From contig CM070725.1 of NCBI GenBank assembly GCA_036346275.1, positions 35,774,104 through 35,838,103 of the forward strand: a stretch of DNA of 64,000 nucleotides, read 5' to 3'. Below, piece after piece: positions 11,002 through 22,824 of this stretch. The stretch's first letter is position 1; each line of letters begins with the position of its first letter. Source of the DNA: Otatea glauca (taxonomy: Eukaryota > Streptophyta > Magnoliopsida > Poales > Poaceae). Below the pieces are notes generated by a model. It was not told the origin of the DNA. It was given only the letters and a program-made list of their open reading frames with translations, and made no database searches. The position numbers and the translations under genes were made by a program.

Positions 11002-11862
11002 AGAGAAAAAAATCCTATGAAATATCAAGAGGAACACATGAGTTAGGAGAACAAAATATAATTCACCATATGCGAATAAAAAAGGATGCAGACAACATTG
11101 CAAAGGATCATAGAGATGTCTACAAGCATTCTGATAGAACTACAAACAACAAAACCTAGAAATGATTGCAACAAATAGAACAAGACCTACAACAAACAAA
11201 CGCCGGGTGAGGATGCACTTGCCTAATAACCTCACCTTGGTGATGCCCTCTCAACCATCCCCCACACCACCCCCTCTATTGAACGAAAATTTTTCTAGAA
11301 CCCTAAACCATACTCGAAATTAGCATATGAACAAGTAGACGCCTACTAGTACCATCCACGGCAATCCCCATCGCACCGCATCAAACGAATATTTCGTGGA
11401 ACCCCTGTATTTTGCTACAAAAATCAGCTAGGGTTTTGAACCCCAGATGTGAAAATCCATAGCTTCAAGTGCTTCTACAGCAACTACGAAATAAGCGGAT
11501 GTGGGAACTCTCCTGAATCACCGTATCACGTCATCGTCCCCGCTACAAAGCTTCATCGCATGCAAGATTTTATCGGAAGATATGCCCGCTTCACTCGCCT
11601 CCACCAATGCGGTGGCCTCTCGCTTCGCTTTGCTAAATGGGCAATGGGTTGTTGATTCAACCGGTCGTTGTGGAGGGTGTAGATGCGGTTGATGCCATGT
11701 GGATGACAATGGACGATGGATGAAGGTGTCTAATGGAAGACGTCGGAATCGGATGTCCCCACGGTATCAGATCCACTAAAAGAATCTCCTTAGGCCTTTT
11801 ATTTAACGGAGGTTATTGAGAAGCCTCTTTCAGTCGTACTCAACCCTCATGTCGCCGCCTCC
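11002..11862. other. MULE right part and host flank, no gene identified
   Basis: This looks like the upstream region of the minus-strand gene plus the MULE end. The ORFs at 11449-11709 on both strands are mutually overlapping and unsupported. The block ends at the left border of the solo LTR, and its continuation is found at 31317. Confidence 0.35.
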
Positions 11863-13863
11863 TGTAACATCCCAAAAAATTCAAAAATAGTAAAAACAAA
11901 ATTTTAAAATTTTAAAATTGAATACATTAAATTTTTTAATTGGAATCAAGATTTTAATTTAAAATATCATCTTTTTCCTTATTTTCTTGAATTCTGGTCT
12001 TAAGAAAAGAATAATTGCAATGTTGAAATTCTTTCTTCCAAAATGAACAAACTATGAAAATGGGTTTGAAGTATATCTTATTTTGAATTTCCTTCTTTCC
12101 TGAAATTTCTTGGAATTTTGGTCTTTAATAAAATCATTTTCATTTGGTTGAATCTCTATTTCCCAATCTTTAAAATACACAATCATATAACAACAAAATC
12201 TACAATAATTATATTTAGAAATAGGGAGACCTCTCTAACATTATTGATGCATTCAAAAATCCATATGAACACATTTATTAGTGAAAAGAAATGTGAAGTG
12301 ATGAAATTTGACCAAGAACTATAAGCTTGTCAGATCAAATTAAAAATCCACCAACCTTGTCCTGTTCTGAAAATTTTACCATATCTTATGAAGGGATAGT
12401 TACATCTTCAGTACAAATATAAAAAATAAATATTCAAATCTGTTTCCTTTAAAAATTCCAAAACTGAAAACCCAGAAATTTCAAGATTTCAATGTCCGAA
12501 TTACTATACGAAAATATGAAAGATATTAATATGAAATTTTTACAGTAGAATAATATTAAAATAATAAAGCTCCATACAAATTTTAAATTTTTTTGACAGT
12601 GTTTCAATCCTCAAATAAATTAAAAACAGAAAAGAAGAAAATAAACAGTTTAGTTTGTCAGTATTACTGCAATTGTTTCACTCAAGATTTTAACTCGAAA
12701 ATTTTACTGCATAACAAAACTTATCTCAGGAACACATTAAAAAATTATCAAAAAATTCAGACCAAGGATAATTGCTCATTTAATGCTTTGAAGCCTTGTG
12801 TGTCCAAAAACCGAGTTCACTGTCTCCTCTTTTGTTTCACTGCCGGGTGGACCCACCACCGACCGGACCCACGTGTCAGACACAGCATTCCCCCCTTCTT
12901 CTCCCCCACGACAGGCCAGCTGAGCCACCGCCTCCCTTTCTTGTCTCATCTCCGGTCAAAGCCGCCGCAACTCGCCGTCCAAGGCCACATCCACGTCGCA
13001 TTGATTCATCTCTGCCACGGAAAGAACTTGCCAACCAAAACGCTTCCACGGCACGCTCGCAACGCACGTCTCAGCACCGAGATCACGCAAGCCTGACCCC
13101 ACTCGGCCATGCCTGGCTGCTCTGATTCACCGACCATGGACTTAGTCAGCACCTTCGTCATCTTCAGCCTGAGCTACCGTCTCACTGTGCTGCCCAGTAA
13201 ACAGAAGCCGCTCGAGCCATCCCGCCGCAATAACCAAAGATCGCCGTATAAGACAACCTGAGAACAATGCCCTGCCACGGCACTGCCAAGGCCATACCCT
13301 GCGCTGCCATTTCTCTAGAAAACCCGCGTCCCCGCCCATGGCCGCAAGGCTCCCCACCGCCACCCTTGCCTATAAAAAGCCATTCAGGCCCCCCACAAGA
13401 ATCACGCCATTCCTCTGAACCTCCCTGAACACCATTGCCCGAGCTAAAACGTGATTGAGCTGCCATTCTTCCCCATTGTCGGCAAGCTTCAGAAATTGAG
13501 CCGAAGCTCAATTGAGCTATCCAGTAAGCCATTCGGCGATAAATCGACCTTGTAGTATCCTGAGAAATCCTTGAACATTTCCACTTGTTTGATTTCAGTT
13601 CATACCATCCGTAACCGCCGCCGCCGCTTGGTCATCCTCTCCGCCGCTACCGGCCAACCCCCGATGCCAATAACCGGTAAAATGGACTTCTCTCACTATT
13701 GCTTTCCCCCCAGCTAATTCGAGCTCAACTGTCACCGTTTTTCCTCCCGTCAACCGCCACCGCTGCCAGCCACTCGCTACCGTCACCAGCTACGCTACCG
13801 CCGGCTGCTCCCCGGGGTCGCCGTGACCCCCTGGTGCTAGCTGAGCCGCCTGCCGGGTACGAC
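11863..13863 (+). mobile_element. Very long solo LTR (family B), left segment
   Basis: It starts TGTAACATCCCAAAAAATTC at 11863. It contains an AT-rich stretch, then a GC-rich promoter-like stretch with a TATA candidate (CTATAAAAAG, about 13369). It is interrupted at 13864 by a gypsy element. The LTR resumes at 27553 and ends CATTACA at 31316. The bases before and after the whole LTR are cctcc (11858-11862) and cctct (31317-31321), a 4-of-5 target duplication, and no internal domain follows, so I read it as a solo LTR. Combined length is about 5.77 kb, long even for Tekay/Del-type LTRs. Open frames in the GC-rich part overlap on both strands and are not called. Confidence 0.65.
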
Positions 13864-16800
13864 TGTGAGAACCGCCAAATTGCACTTGGTTTAATCGAGC
13901 GGCCGGCTGCCCATTTAGATGAGAGCTAACATATGCTCGCACAAGAGCTAGGCACATGTTAATTCACATCTATATGACAAACAACACAGCCACAATCTCA
14001 ATTAAAACAAAAGCAACTCCGGTAGTCCCCGGTATGTGTCTCAAGACGATGCCCAAGATCAATACACATACCGTTGCACAACATCTCTATCATCACACAA
14101 TACATAGAGAGTGCAAGTTTTAATGTAAATTACAAGTCTTCAACATATTACAAGTCTCATACATCGAGTGTACCAAATCTGAAATTAAACTTGAGAAGCA
14201 TACAAAGACAAGTCTATATGCTCTCAACCAAGGGTCACTAGCAAGAAACTATCCATGGTTTAACTAGCGAATTAGACATAGAGTACGCAGCGGATATAAT
14301 CATCATAAAAGCAAAATAATAGTGGTGCCATTGCCCATAAGGCACCACTACCGCTATCTTGGCCAACCACCGACTACTCATCCCCTTCGCCGACATCGGC
14401 GGGGTAAAAATAGCCATACATGGCCTCATTCTCACCTGCAAAACTCCAACAACAAACACATGAGTACGAAGGTACTCGCAAGTCTTACACGGACCATAGA
14501 GTACAAGGATAATGCATATGGTTGTAGCAAGGACATGAAAGGCCACAAGTTAAAGTAGTATTTGCGAAAAAGCAGAACTTGACAACTAGAGAGTAATGTG
14601 TAAGCAACCTTAGTCCTATTTGACTTCTATGGACAGCTAGCACATACCCAACATCCCTCATGAGACCATCATGTTTCACCTTCCAAGCTCATCATAAAAC
14701 AGCACGTGACACTACGATGATGTCCAATGAACATTAAGCTTTGCCATAACCGAGAGCGCGGCTATTCGAATAGTTCTTACACCCTGCAGGGGGGTACATC
14801 TTTACCCACACGACACGAGACCACCGACCATGCCACCCGTCGATAGCAAGCGATGATTCACATGACAACCTTTCGCATACTCACCCCAAATATTTGTGCT
14901 CGTGTCTAATGTGCGGAGATGACTAGGTCCACCGGGGACACCCCTAGGCACCTCACCCACACACCAAACCCACAAGTCAAATGATCCGGGTAACTTATGG
15001 TACTTAGCTCATCCATCCCATATATGGATATGTGGTTAGTACGGAAAGTGCTTAAGACAACGGCACCAACGATCGGTCCTTAATCGACTCAAGTGGGCCT
15101 ATGGCATCCGAGACTCCATTCTCGAATAACCCCAACTACCCGCCCAAGTCTCGCACTTTCACCCTTTTAAACAAGTCCTTCAAATTATCATGAATGAAAC
15201 AATATTCCCTCCAATTACCATGTTTCAAACCCCTACCATCCCGCGATAATTACCAATCACTACAAATAAAAGACCATCGAAATCCCCGGATTCCATACCA
15301 AGACCTAGAGCATGGCTAAGCATCTAACGCGATCATTAGCATAAGACAAACTACCCATGCTAAGAGTTATCAAGGTGTATGGTAAACAATATCAAGGAAG
15401 GGGAAATGCAACAATTAGGAGCTATTCGCGACATAGATATATAACATAAACCCACATGCATAACATCATAATATAAGTCACATTGATCCAAAATATAGGA
15501 GAAATATGCTCGATGCTTGCCTTGTGTAGGAGCTGGTTCCTCCTCAAATTTCTCCTCACTCACGGTCGCCGGGTCAACCTCGTTGCTCTCCGGTACGTCG
15601 GACTCTAAACGAATGCAATGATGCAAAATTAGAATGATGCCATTGATGTAAATGCGCATGTATGAGCATGAGAAATGAAGGAGAGGAACTTCAAGAAGTA
15701 ACATACAAAGTTCAGCAATAAAGAAGTTTATCGAGTTCATTTATTTGGAAGGACATCATTCAATTGAGTTATACACAATTATTAATTTACTGAAAATTAC
15801 ACTTTAAGAAGCGTGCAACTCAAACCACAAATCAAAAGAACGAACACTTGATAAAAGGGAAACAATATTTTTCATATAAATGATCATTAGGGCTTAATAT
15901 GGTCTAACTCAAATTGTTCAAAATGGTATCATTTTTGCACAGCAAGTAAGGGTATATCATACTAGGATCATGATATTTGGTTTCGTTGAGTTTGAGGTTC
16001 GTTTGTGAAAGTTATGCTATTTGAACATTTTGCCGATTGCATGTTCGGACAACTAGCAAATAGACTAAACTAAAGCAAAGTCTAAATATTTTTGACTAAT
16101 CATAATCTGTGTAATCCCACAACACATCTAAACTGGTTTCATAAGTTTTTGAGCTCATATGAACATTATTCTAACCACTTGAAGTTTGAATGTTATTAAG
16201 GTCCTAAACCAACAATATTTGGATCAAAATACATTCAAATTTAAATATTTTACAGAAATGGAGTGCATAGGGTTGCAGTGGCTTATGGTATTTATTTCAT
16301 GATTTATGGATCAAGATAAAACATACTTCCTTCATAACACCTATTTAGGGCCTAGCGCTCAAACTCTAATAAGAATATTTTCTTGCAAGCAACACATAAC
16401 TTTTTATTTCATATTCTAATTCCTCAGTTCAAAACTTAAATTTAGAAACTAATTTTACTTCATTTGGACACTCCTAGCAAAAGATATGAAAGTTTGAATG
16501 CAAAAGGCAAAAATAAAAAAAATATTTGCTGGAGGTGGGATTCGAACTCGGGTCACTGGACTGAAACTCAGAGCGTTGAACCAGTGAGCTAGCGTGTTAC
16601 TTGTGATGAGGAAATGCACAAAAATACTTGAGTCTAGTTACACAAACCCTATAGATCTAGGAAAACAGGTACATGTTCCATGAGCATACATATTTTTCTG
16701 TTAAAGAGCACTGAAATATGAAGCTAACAAAATTGGTCTCACATTATTTGAAGTTTATATGAATTTTCTATGGATTTTACAAGTTTTGAAATGTTTATGT

Positions 16801-17506
16801 ACTAACAACACTAACACGATTATCTAGTCGATACTATTCTTCTTCTTCACTGGGACATGACGCAGAGCGAGGAAACTGTATAGCCACCGGGCTGAAAAGA
16901 AAAGGGCAGCAAGCTTCACCGTGAGGCTCCTCGGCGTGGGGGCGCGAAATGGCGCAGCAGAGAGGGCCGACTAGGCTGCTGGAGTCTTGCGCCGAGGAGG
17001 ACGCCAGGACTCGGTGGGTTTGAGCTGCAGCTAAACGGAGGAGCAATGTCGGGAGCCGAACAAGTCTCACAAAGAAGATGGGTTGGCGTAAGAGCTCACC
17101 GGAGAGTATTATCGCATGCACGGCTCGCTGTGTTGCTTTGGCTCGCAAGCTCGCGGCAGAGGGAAGCAATCACACGGCGAGCAAGAGGAGTCGCGAGGTC
17201 GCTTCTTCGCTTATAGGCGAGGCAAGCAAGGTAGGAAGAGTTGGCGGAGAGGGAGCTCACGAGGCTAGCCGGTGGCGTCCGCGTGGTAGCAACACCTGCC
17301 GAGGCAACGATCGCCGAGACGCTGGTTGGGCAGCGGCATACAAGGCGATGAAGCGACAACGACCGCCGAGTCGGTCGCGGCCGAGGCGCCGGTTGGCGCG
17401 TAAGCGCTGCCTTCGCTTGAGTTGGGACAGAGAGGAGGTGGGGATGACAGTGGGATCAAGAAGAGAAACTTGAGAATGGATGTATCCTTGGGTTTGGGCT
17501 GTGACA
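13864..17506 (-). repeat. Element 1 3' LTR
   Basis: A direct repeat of 23894-27547. On the minus strand it starts TGTCACAGCCCAAACCC and ends GGCGGTTCTCACA. The first 3 kb on the plus strand (13864 to about 16880) is nearly identical to the other copy. The last 600 bp (element 5' side, U3) differs by many small indels. It contains the conserved LTR islands (about 14461-14482, 14788-14816, 15312 and 15480-15600) and a tRNA-like segment at 16528-16599. Confidence 0.9.
16528..16599 (-). other. tRNA-like sequence with A and B boxes inside 3' LTR
   Basis: On the minus strand TAGCTCACTGG matches a Pol III A box and GTTCGAATC matches a B box. Their starts are 44 nt apart, the spacing of a real tRNA gene. 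The 3' part reads ...CCCACCTCCAGCA. The stems do not pair well, so a functional tRNA is unlikely. It looks like a decayed tRNA-derived (SINE-like) insertion or a co-opted Pol III promoter carried in the LTR. Confidence 0.55.
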
Positions 17507-17520
17507 AGTCCCCTTTAAAA
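17507..17520 (-). other. Element 1 polypurine tract
   Basis: Minus strand TTTTAAAGGGGACT lies directly before the 3' LTR start. It is preceded by a CTCGGACGAGATTC motif; a similar CTCGAGGACGAAATTC precedes the tract of element 2. This is the plus-strand DNA priming site of reverse transcription. Confidence 0.8.
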
Positions 17521-17785
17521 GAATCTCGTCCGAGATTCAAGCTAAACCGGGAAGGATGGTAGATACGTTACTAACCACTTGCTTGAACTTGAGGAGAAAA
17601 GTCTCACTAAATGGTCGGACCTGGGCAGCAAGAAGGTAAAGGAGACACCTCTATCTTATTTAAGGCCATATTCACCTTGACAAGTTCTTAACTTAGAGAA
17701 ATTCTATATTTAAAGGTAAGGCGGAAGGGAAGTGCTCATATGAATGTGATGATACATGGTGCATAGAAAGGCATAACATAATCAT

Positions 17786-20758
17786 TCACATACCGGAGAA
17801 GAGATGTGGATACTCGATACGAATTTGATCTTCTTGTTCCCATGTAGCTTCATCTTTGGTGTGATTGCTCCATTGTACCTTGACAAACTTAACATCCCCC
17901 TTTCTCATCTTTCGTTCAACCTTATCTAGAATACGAATAGGATGCTCATAATATGAGAGGTCGGGTTGGAGATGTAGATCTTCCAAACGAGTTTCTTCGG
18001 TCGGAACTCGTAGGCATTTCTTCAATTGAGAAACATGGAACACATTATGGATAGAGGATAAAGAATTAGGAAGCTCCAATTGATAGGCCACGGCTCCCCG
18101 CCTTGCACTAATTCGGAAAGGTCCAATAAAGCGAGGTGCCAACTTTCCCTTGACTTGAAAACGGTGGGTTCCCTTAAATGGTGTGACCTTGAGATACACA
18201 TGGTCTCCAACCTTGAAACTTAGCTCACGCCTACGGCGATCGGCATAGCTCTTTTGGCGAGATTGAGCCTCGCGGAGACGCTCACGAACAAGCTTGACTT
18301 GCTTTTCGGCCTCCATAACCAACTCCGGACCAAACAAAGGTCTTTCGCCGGTTTCAGACCAATTGATAGGAGTTCTACAAGTTTTTCCATACAAGGCTTC
18401 AAAAGGAGACATCTTGATGCTTGATTGATAACTATTGTTATAGGAGAATTCCGCAAACGGCAAGCAAGTCACCCAATCTTTGGCATATGTGAGTGCACAA
18501 GCTCGTAACATGTCTTCAAGAATTTGATTCACCCTCTCGGTTTGACCACCGGTTTGAGGATGATATGCGGTGCTAAAATGAAGATCGGTTCCCATAGCTT
18601 CATGAAGACTTTGCCAAAAGTGAGAAACAAATTGAGAGCCACGATCGGAGACAATAGATTTTGGAACACCATGAAGGCAAACAATTCGAGAGAGATATAA
18701 CTCCGCATATTGCTTGGTGGGGAAAGAAGTCTTGACGGGAAGAAAATGTGCTGATTTGGTTAACCGGTCTACAATGACCCATATAGAATCATACCCTTGA
18801 CGAGTCTTAGGTAGGCCGGTGATGAAATCCATTCCAATGTCTTCCCATTTCCAAGATGGAATAGGCAAGGGTTGAAGTGTACCCACAGGCTTTAGATGCT
18901 CGGCCTTCACCCTTTGGCAAACATCACATTCGGCAACATACCTAGCAATCTCACGCTTCATGCGTGTCCACCAAAATCTTTGTTTGAGGTCTTGATACAT
19001 TTTGGTGCTTCCGGGATGGATAGAGAATTGAGAACTATGAGCTTCATCAAGAATTAATCGCCTCAAATCCTTGTCCTTAGGGACCACTACTCTCCTTCCG
19101 AACCATAGAACACCATCTTCATCGGCGGTAAAACAATTAGCTTTGCCCTCCTTCATATTGTCACGAATTTGGGCCATTCCCTTATCCTTCTTTTGAGCTT
19201 CTTTGATTTGATCAAATAGGTTAGATTTCACTTGAAGGGCAGCAAGCGAACCTTCTTTGGTCATCTCAAGACCAAGTTTCCGAAACTCACCACAAAGGGT
19301 GCTCAAACCGGGCTCGACTATCAAACAATTGCATCTAGATTTACGGCTCAATGCATCGGCTACTACATTGGCCTTGCCGGGATGATAGTGAACCTCCAAA
19401 ACATAGTCCTTGATTAACTCAAGCCATCTCCTTTGCCTCATGTTAAGATCGGCCTGAGTAAAGATGTATTTGAGACTCTTATGATCGGTATAGATATTGC
19501 AATGATTTCCAAGGAGGTAGTGCCTCCAAATTTTTAGAGCATGAACAACGGCCGCAAGCTCTAAATCATGAGTAGGATAGTTCTCTTCATGAACCTTCAA
19601 TTGGCGAGAAGCATAGGCCACAACTCGGCCTTCTTGCATGAGAACACAGCCAAGACCGATACGAGAGGCATCACAATAAACATCAAAGCTCTTATGGATA
19701 TTAGGTTGAGCAAGAACGGGAGCGGTTGTGAGACGTGATTTCAAAGTTTGGAAAGCTTCTTCGCATGCATTTGACCATTCAAAGGCAACTCCTTTCTTTA
19801 ACAACTCGGTCATAGGCTTTGCTATCTTGGAAAAGTTTTCAATAAACCGGCGGTAGTAACCAGCAAGTCCGAGAAAACTTCTTATTTCGGTAACACTTTG
19901 CGGTTGCTTCCACTTGAGCACATCTTGCACCTTGCTTGGGTCTACCGCAACACCATTCTCGGAAATGACATGACCAAGGAAAGCCACTTCCTTAAGCCAA
20001 AACTCACATTTGCTAAATTTGGCATAGAGGTGATGCTTCCGAAGTTTTTCAAGAACAATGCGAAGATGTCTGGCATGCTCTTCTTCGGTTTTGGAGTAGA
20101 TGAGAATGTCATCGATAAAGATCACAACAAAGGCGTCAAGTTCCTCCATGAAGATAGAATTCATCAAGTACATGAAATAGGCCGGTGCATTAGTTAGGCC
20201 AAAGGACATAACGGTATACTCGTAGAGCCCATAACGAGTAGAGAAAGCCGTTTTGGGAATGTCCTCCGCTCGAATTTTGATTTGGTGATAACCCAACCTC
20301 AAATCAATTTTTGAGAAGAAACGAGCACCCGACAATTGATCAAACAATATATCAATCCGTGGAAGAGGATACTTGTTCTTAATGGTGACCGCATTTAACG
20401 GACGGTAGTCAACACACATCCGCAAACTATGGTCCTTCTTTTTGACAAAGAGAGCCGGGCATCCCCATGGTGAGGAGCTCGGACGAATGAATCCCTTCTC
20501 TAGAAGCTCCTTAAGTTGCTTCTTCAATTCCGCCAACTCATTTGGTGGCATCCGATACGGTCTCTTGGATATCGGGGCCGTTCCGGGCAATAGCTCAATG
20601 ACAAACTCAATTTCCCGGTCGGGAGGCATCCCCGGTAATTCCTCTGGAAAGACATCCGGATACTCACATACTACCGGAATTGCCTCTATCTCCTTGATGG
20701 TGGTGCCTTCAAGAGCATATAGTAGAGGACCACTCTCATTGATATGAAGGATGACCCG
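17786..20758 (-). CDS. pol: Pol polyprotein of element 1: reverse transcriptase, RNase H, integrase, chromodomain
   Basis: A long open frame; its first Met is at 20629 (947 codons), but the frame is open back to about 20758. Counted from that Met, RT carries LRMCVDYRPLNAVT near residue 68 and the catalytic FIDDIL near 171-176. RNase H has YCDAS near 318 and TDHKSLKYIF near 381. Integrase has an HHCC zinc finger (about 545-590, CDVCQRVK), with the DDE residues in VDRLTKSAHF (about 620), VSDRGSQF (about 662) and QTERVNQ (about 697). A chromodomain (about 890-947) has VQWSNHTKDEATWE. The chromodomain places it in the chromovirus branch and may guide integration to histone-marked chromatin. All key catalytic residues are present. 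It lies one frame away from the gag-protease ORF, so a frameshift mutation or programmed shift at about 20758 separates them. The product would act in cytoplasmic particles and then in the nucleus. Confidence 0.92.
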   Translation of the reverse strand, partial: RVILHINESGPLLYALEGTTIKEIEAIPVVCEYPDVFPEELPGMPPDREIEFVIELLPGTAPISKRPYRMPPNELAELKKQLKELLEKGFIRPSSSPWGCPALFVKKKDHSLRMCVDYRPLNAVTIKNKYPLPRIDILFDQLSGARFFSKIDLRLGYHQIKIRAEDIPKTAFSTRYGLYEYTVMSFGLTNAPAYFMYLMNSIFMEELDAFVVIFIDDILIYSKTEEEHARHLRIVLEKLRKHHLYAKFSKCEFWLKEVAFLGHVISENGVAVDPSKVQDVLKWKQPQSVTEIRSFLGLAGYYRRFIENFSKIAKPMTELLKKGVAFEWSNACEEAFQTLKSRLTTAPVLAQPNIHKSFDVYCDASRIGLGCVLMQEGRVVAYASRQLKVHEENYPTHDLELAAVVHALKIWRHYLLGNHCNIYTDHKSLKYIFTQADLNMRQRRWLELIKDYVLEVHYHPGKANVVADALSRKSRCNCLIVEPGLSTLCGEFRKLGLEMTKEGSLAALQVKSNLFDQIKEAQKKDKGMAQIRDNMKEGKANCFTADEDGVLWFGRRVVVPKDKDLRRLILDEAHSSQFSIHPGSTKMYQDLKQRFWWTRMKREIARYVAECDVCQRVKAEHLKPVGTLQPLPIPSWKWEDIGMDFITGLPKTRQGYDSIWVIVDRLTKSAHFLPVKTSFPTKQYAELYLSRIVCLHGVPKSIVSDRGSQFVSHFWQSLHEAMGTDLHFSTAYHPQTGGQTERVNQILEDMLRACALTYAKDWVTCLPFAEFSYNNSYQSSIKMSPFEALYGKTCRTPINWSETGERPLFGPELVMEAEKQVKLVRERLREAQSRQKSYADRRRRELSFKVGDHVYLKVTPFKGTHRFQVKGKLAPRFIGPFRISARRGAVAYQLELPNSLSSIHNVFHVSQLKKCLRVPTEETRLEDLHLQPDLSYYEHPIRILDKVERKMRKGDVKFVKVQWSNHTKDEATWEQEDQIRIEYPHLFSGM

Positions 20759-20763
20759 CTTGT

Positions 20764-22190
20764 TTAAGGATTTCTAAGAGAGATTGATCTTGAAGCACAC
20801 TCAAGGATCGCTTCATGCTTAGACAACCAATTCATCCCTAAGATGACATCCAACCCCTTGGTGTCGATAACAATTAAGTTTGCAAGAAAAGGTATTCCAT
20901 GAATAAGAACTTGTGCACTAGGAATGATTTTATCGGTGTAAAGCTCGGCACCCGGTGCTTCTATATGATAAGGAGTGGGCATAACATGGATTGGCAATTC
21001 GTGATGCATAGCAAAACTCTTCTTTATGAAGGAATGAGAAGCTCCGGAATCAAATAATACGGTCACGGGATGAGAGTTGACGGAAAGCGTACCCACAAAC
21101 ACCTCGGTATCCTTGCATGCTTCTTCGGCGGTGATATAGTTGACGCGTCCACGCTTCGGGGGCTGATTGCTCCTCACTCCTTGGCGTGGTGGCAGCGGGG
21201 GAGGTGGTGGGGGCTGCCTTGGTGCAATAGCCACACCGTCTTGCTTCGGAGAGGAGCAATTCTTGGCAAGATGCCCCTTCCCGCCACAATTGAAACATGG
21301 CCCTCTCATAGCACCATTGGAGGGACCGCCTTGTTGGATGGGAAACCTTTGGGGCTGCCCTTGTGGAGGAGGAGGGCGACGAAACATCCACATGGGCTGC
21401 GGTGGGGCAGCACCTGGTATGCGAGGTGGAGGAGGTGGCCCGGCACGCGGGCGTTGCGAGCTACCACCCGCTGGAGGTGGGGCAGTCCGCTTGCGGTTCT
21501 TTGCCTCGAGGTTCTTCATCTTGTGCTCGGCTCGGATGGCTTTGTCCACCATGTTGTTGAAGTCAATGAAATCTGTGGTGGACAACTTGTCTTGCATCTC
21601 CTCCGAGAGACCATTCATGAAACGGTCTTGCTTCTTTTGATCGGTGGAGACTTCCTCGGGGGCATATTGTGCAAGATGATTGAAAGCATGCACATAGCCC
21701 ATGACATCCTTGCTTCCTTGCTTGAGGCCAAGGAATTCTTGCTTCTTGATATCCATCACACCTCTAGGGATGTGGAAAGCACGAAAGGCCGTGCGGAACT
21801 CGGCCCAAGTGAAGCGATGGCCTTCCGGTTGCATAGCAAAAAAGCCTTGCCACCAAGCACCGGCGGCTTCTTGGAGTTGATGTGCAGCAAGGAGGACCTT
21901 CTCATGTTCTCCGCACCGAATGAGCCCAAGTTTTTGCTCAACGGTGCGTAGCCAATGGTCCGCATCGAGGGGGTCCTTTGCACTTGTGAAGATTGGAGGA
22001 CCGGTACGAAGGAACTCCGGATATCCATGATCTTGAAGCTCGGCTCCACCTCCACCGCGAGGAGCGGTGTTTTGAGCAATGATACCAAGAATATGGCTTT
22101 GTTGTGCAAGAACGTCGGCTAGGGTCGGTGGATTCGGAAGGTCTTGCGACCTCGATCCTTCCGAATGTCATTTACCGAACGAGTCCTCAT
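20764..22190 (-). CDS. gag: Gag-protease of element 1
   Basis: The frame is open from about 22165 to a TAA at 20764. The conserved capsid-type region reads FTSAKDPLDADHWL early, then W..F..AFRAFHIP and GLKQGSKDVMGYV. A proline-rich stretch and a CCHC knuckle, CFNCGGKGHLAKNC, sit at about 21260-21300. The aspartic protease has LFDSGASHSFI at about 21040-21070. The likely start is the ATG at 22190 (MRTRSVNDIRK), one base after an AG acceptor-like site. A frameshift near 22165 then separates the first dozen codons from the main frame, so the gene is probably damaged at its start. A downstream Met at 21834 leaves 356 codons but misses the N-terminal third. Gag forms the particle and the protease matures it. 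Confidence 0.85.
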
Positions 22191-22824
22191 CCTGTCACCA
22201 AACCAAAATGGTTAGGGACCGAAGTCAAAGATAAGCGAGACAACACAAATTTGGAATTTTGGACAGCAAGCATGTATGCACTTGGGTACAAAATCCCATT
22301 ATAAGTATATATTCATGCACATGGGAGAGATATTGTGGTTTGCTGAAAATTTTGGGCAGCAAGGATGAATAAACTTGGTAAGCATTATAGACAACGAATA
22401 AGCGATTAGAATCACACACATACAGATGGATAACTAGCTCCAACATATGGATACATGTATGCAACATGACAAATGCAAAATGCCGCAAGATAGCTACACG
22501 TTGTCCTCACAATCGACGTTCATCTCAAAAATTTCAGCAAGCATGTAACCAATAGAAGAGCATAAATTAACTATGTAGAGAGAACATAACCATAAGAAAT
22601 TGTGATACTAAACCACCACATAGTCTCGTACAATATAAGCATAACATTAAAAATCCAATACAACTCATAGTAGCTTAGGGCATAAGTTGAAGATAACCGC
22701 CTCACAAGTTTGCGGTACATAATCATAACTTAACGGATACATAAGCGGCTGCCATAATGCAAGTTAAGTCTCCTACTTTCTCCTAAGGAGGCACTTAGGG
22801 CAGCAAACACACACTTTCAATTGC

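Larger units (their letters stand above)
7100..11760 (+). mobile_element. Decayed Mutator-like element with FAR1-type transposase
   Basis: The unit contains a FAR1/FHY3-family (Jittery-like) transposase remnant on the plus strand and a second, convergent gene remnant on the minus strand. Its left end may be marked by a hairpin-forming sequence at 7102-7132 (CTAGCACCCG, 11-nt loop, CGGGTGCTAG). A related word group (GACGTC.GA.TCGG.TG) recurs near 11740, which I use as the provisional right end. That copy is in direct rather than inverted orientation, so the boundaries are weak. No 9-bp target duplication could be confirmed. A hAT MITE is nested inside at 10334-10678. Confidence 0.5.

Noticed and set aside
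16528..16599. Functional tRNA gene
   Set aside because: A and B boxes are fine, but acceptor, anticodon and T stems do not pair; kept only as a tRNA-like element.
17078..17540. Overlapping ORFs of 87-131 codons on both strands
   Set aside because: GC-rich LTR U3 sequence; the frames are not kept in the partner LTR at 27040-27575.
17786..20758. Endogenous pararetrovirus as an alternative for the pol genes
   Set aside because: Both elements have LTRs, a Met-tRNA primer site, integrase and chromodomain, and no movement protein, so they are Ty3/gypsy retrotransposons.
21070..21951. 293-codon plus-strand ORF
   Set aside because: It is the antisense shadow of the gag-protease gene of element 1; no family resemblance.
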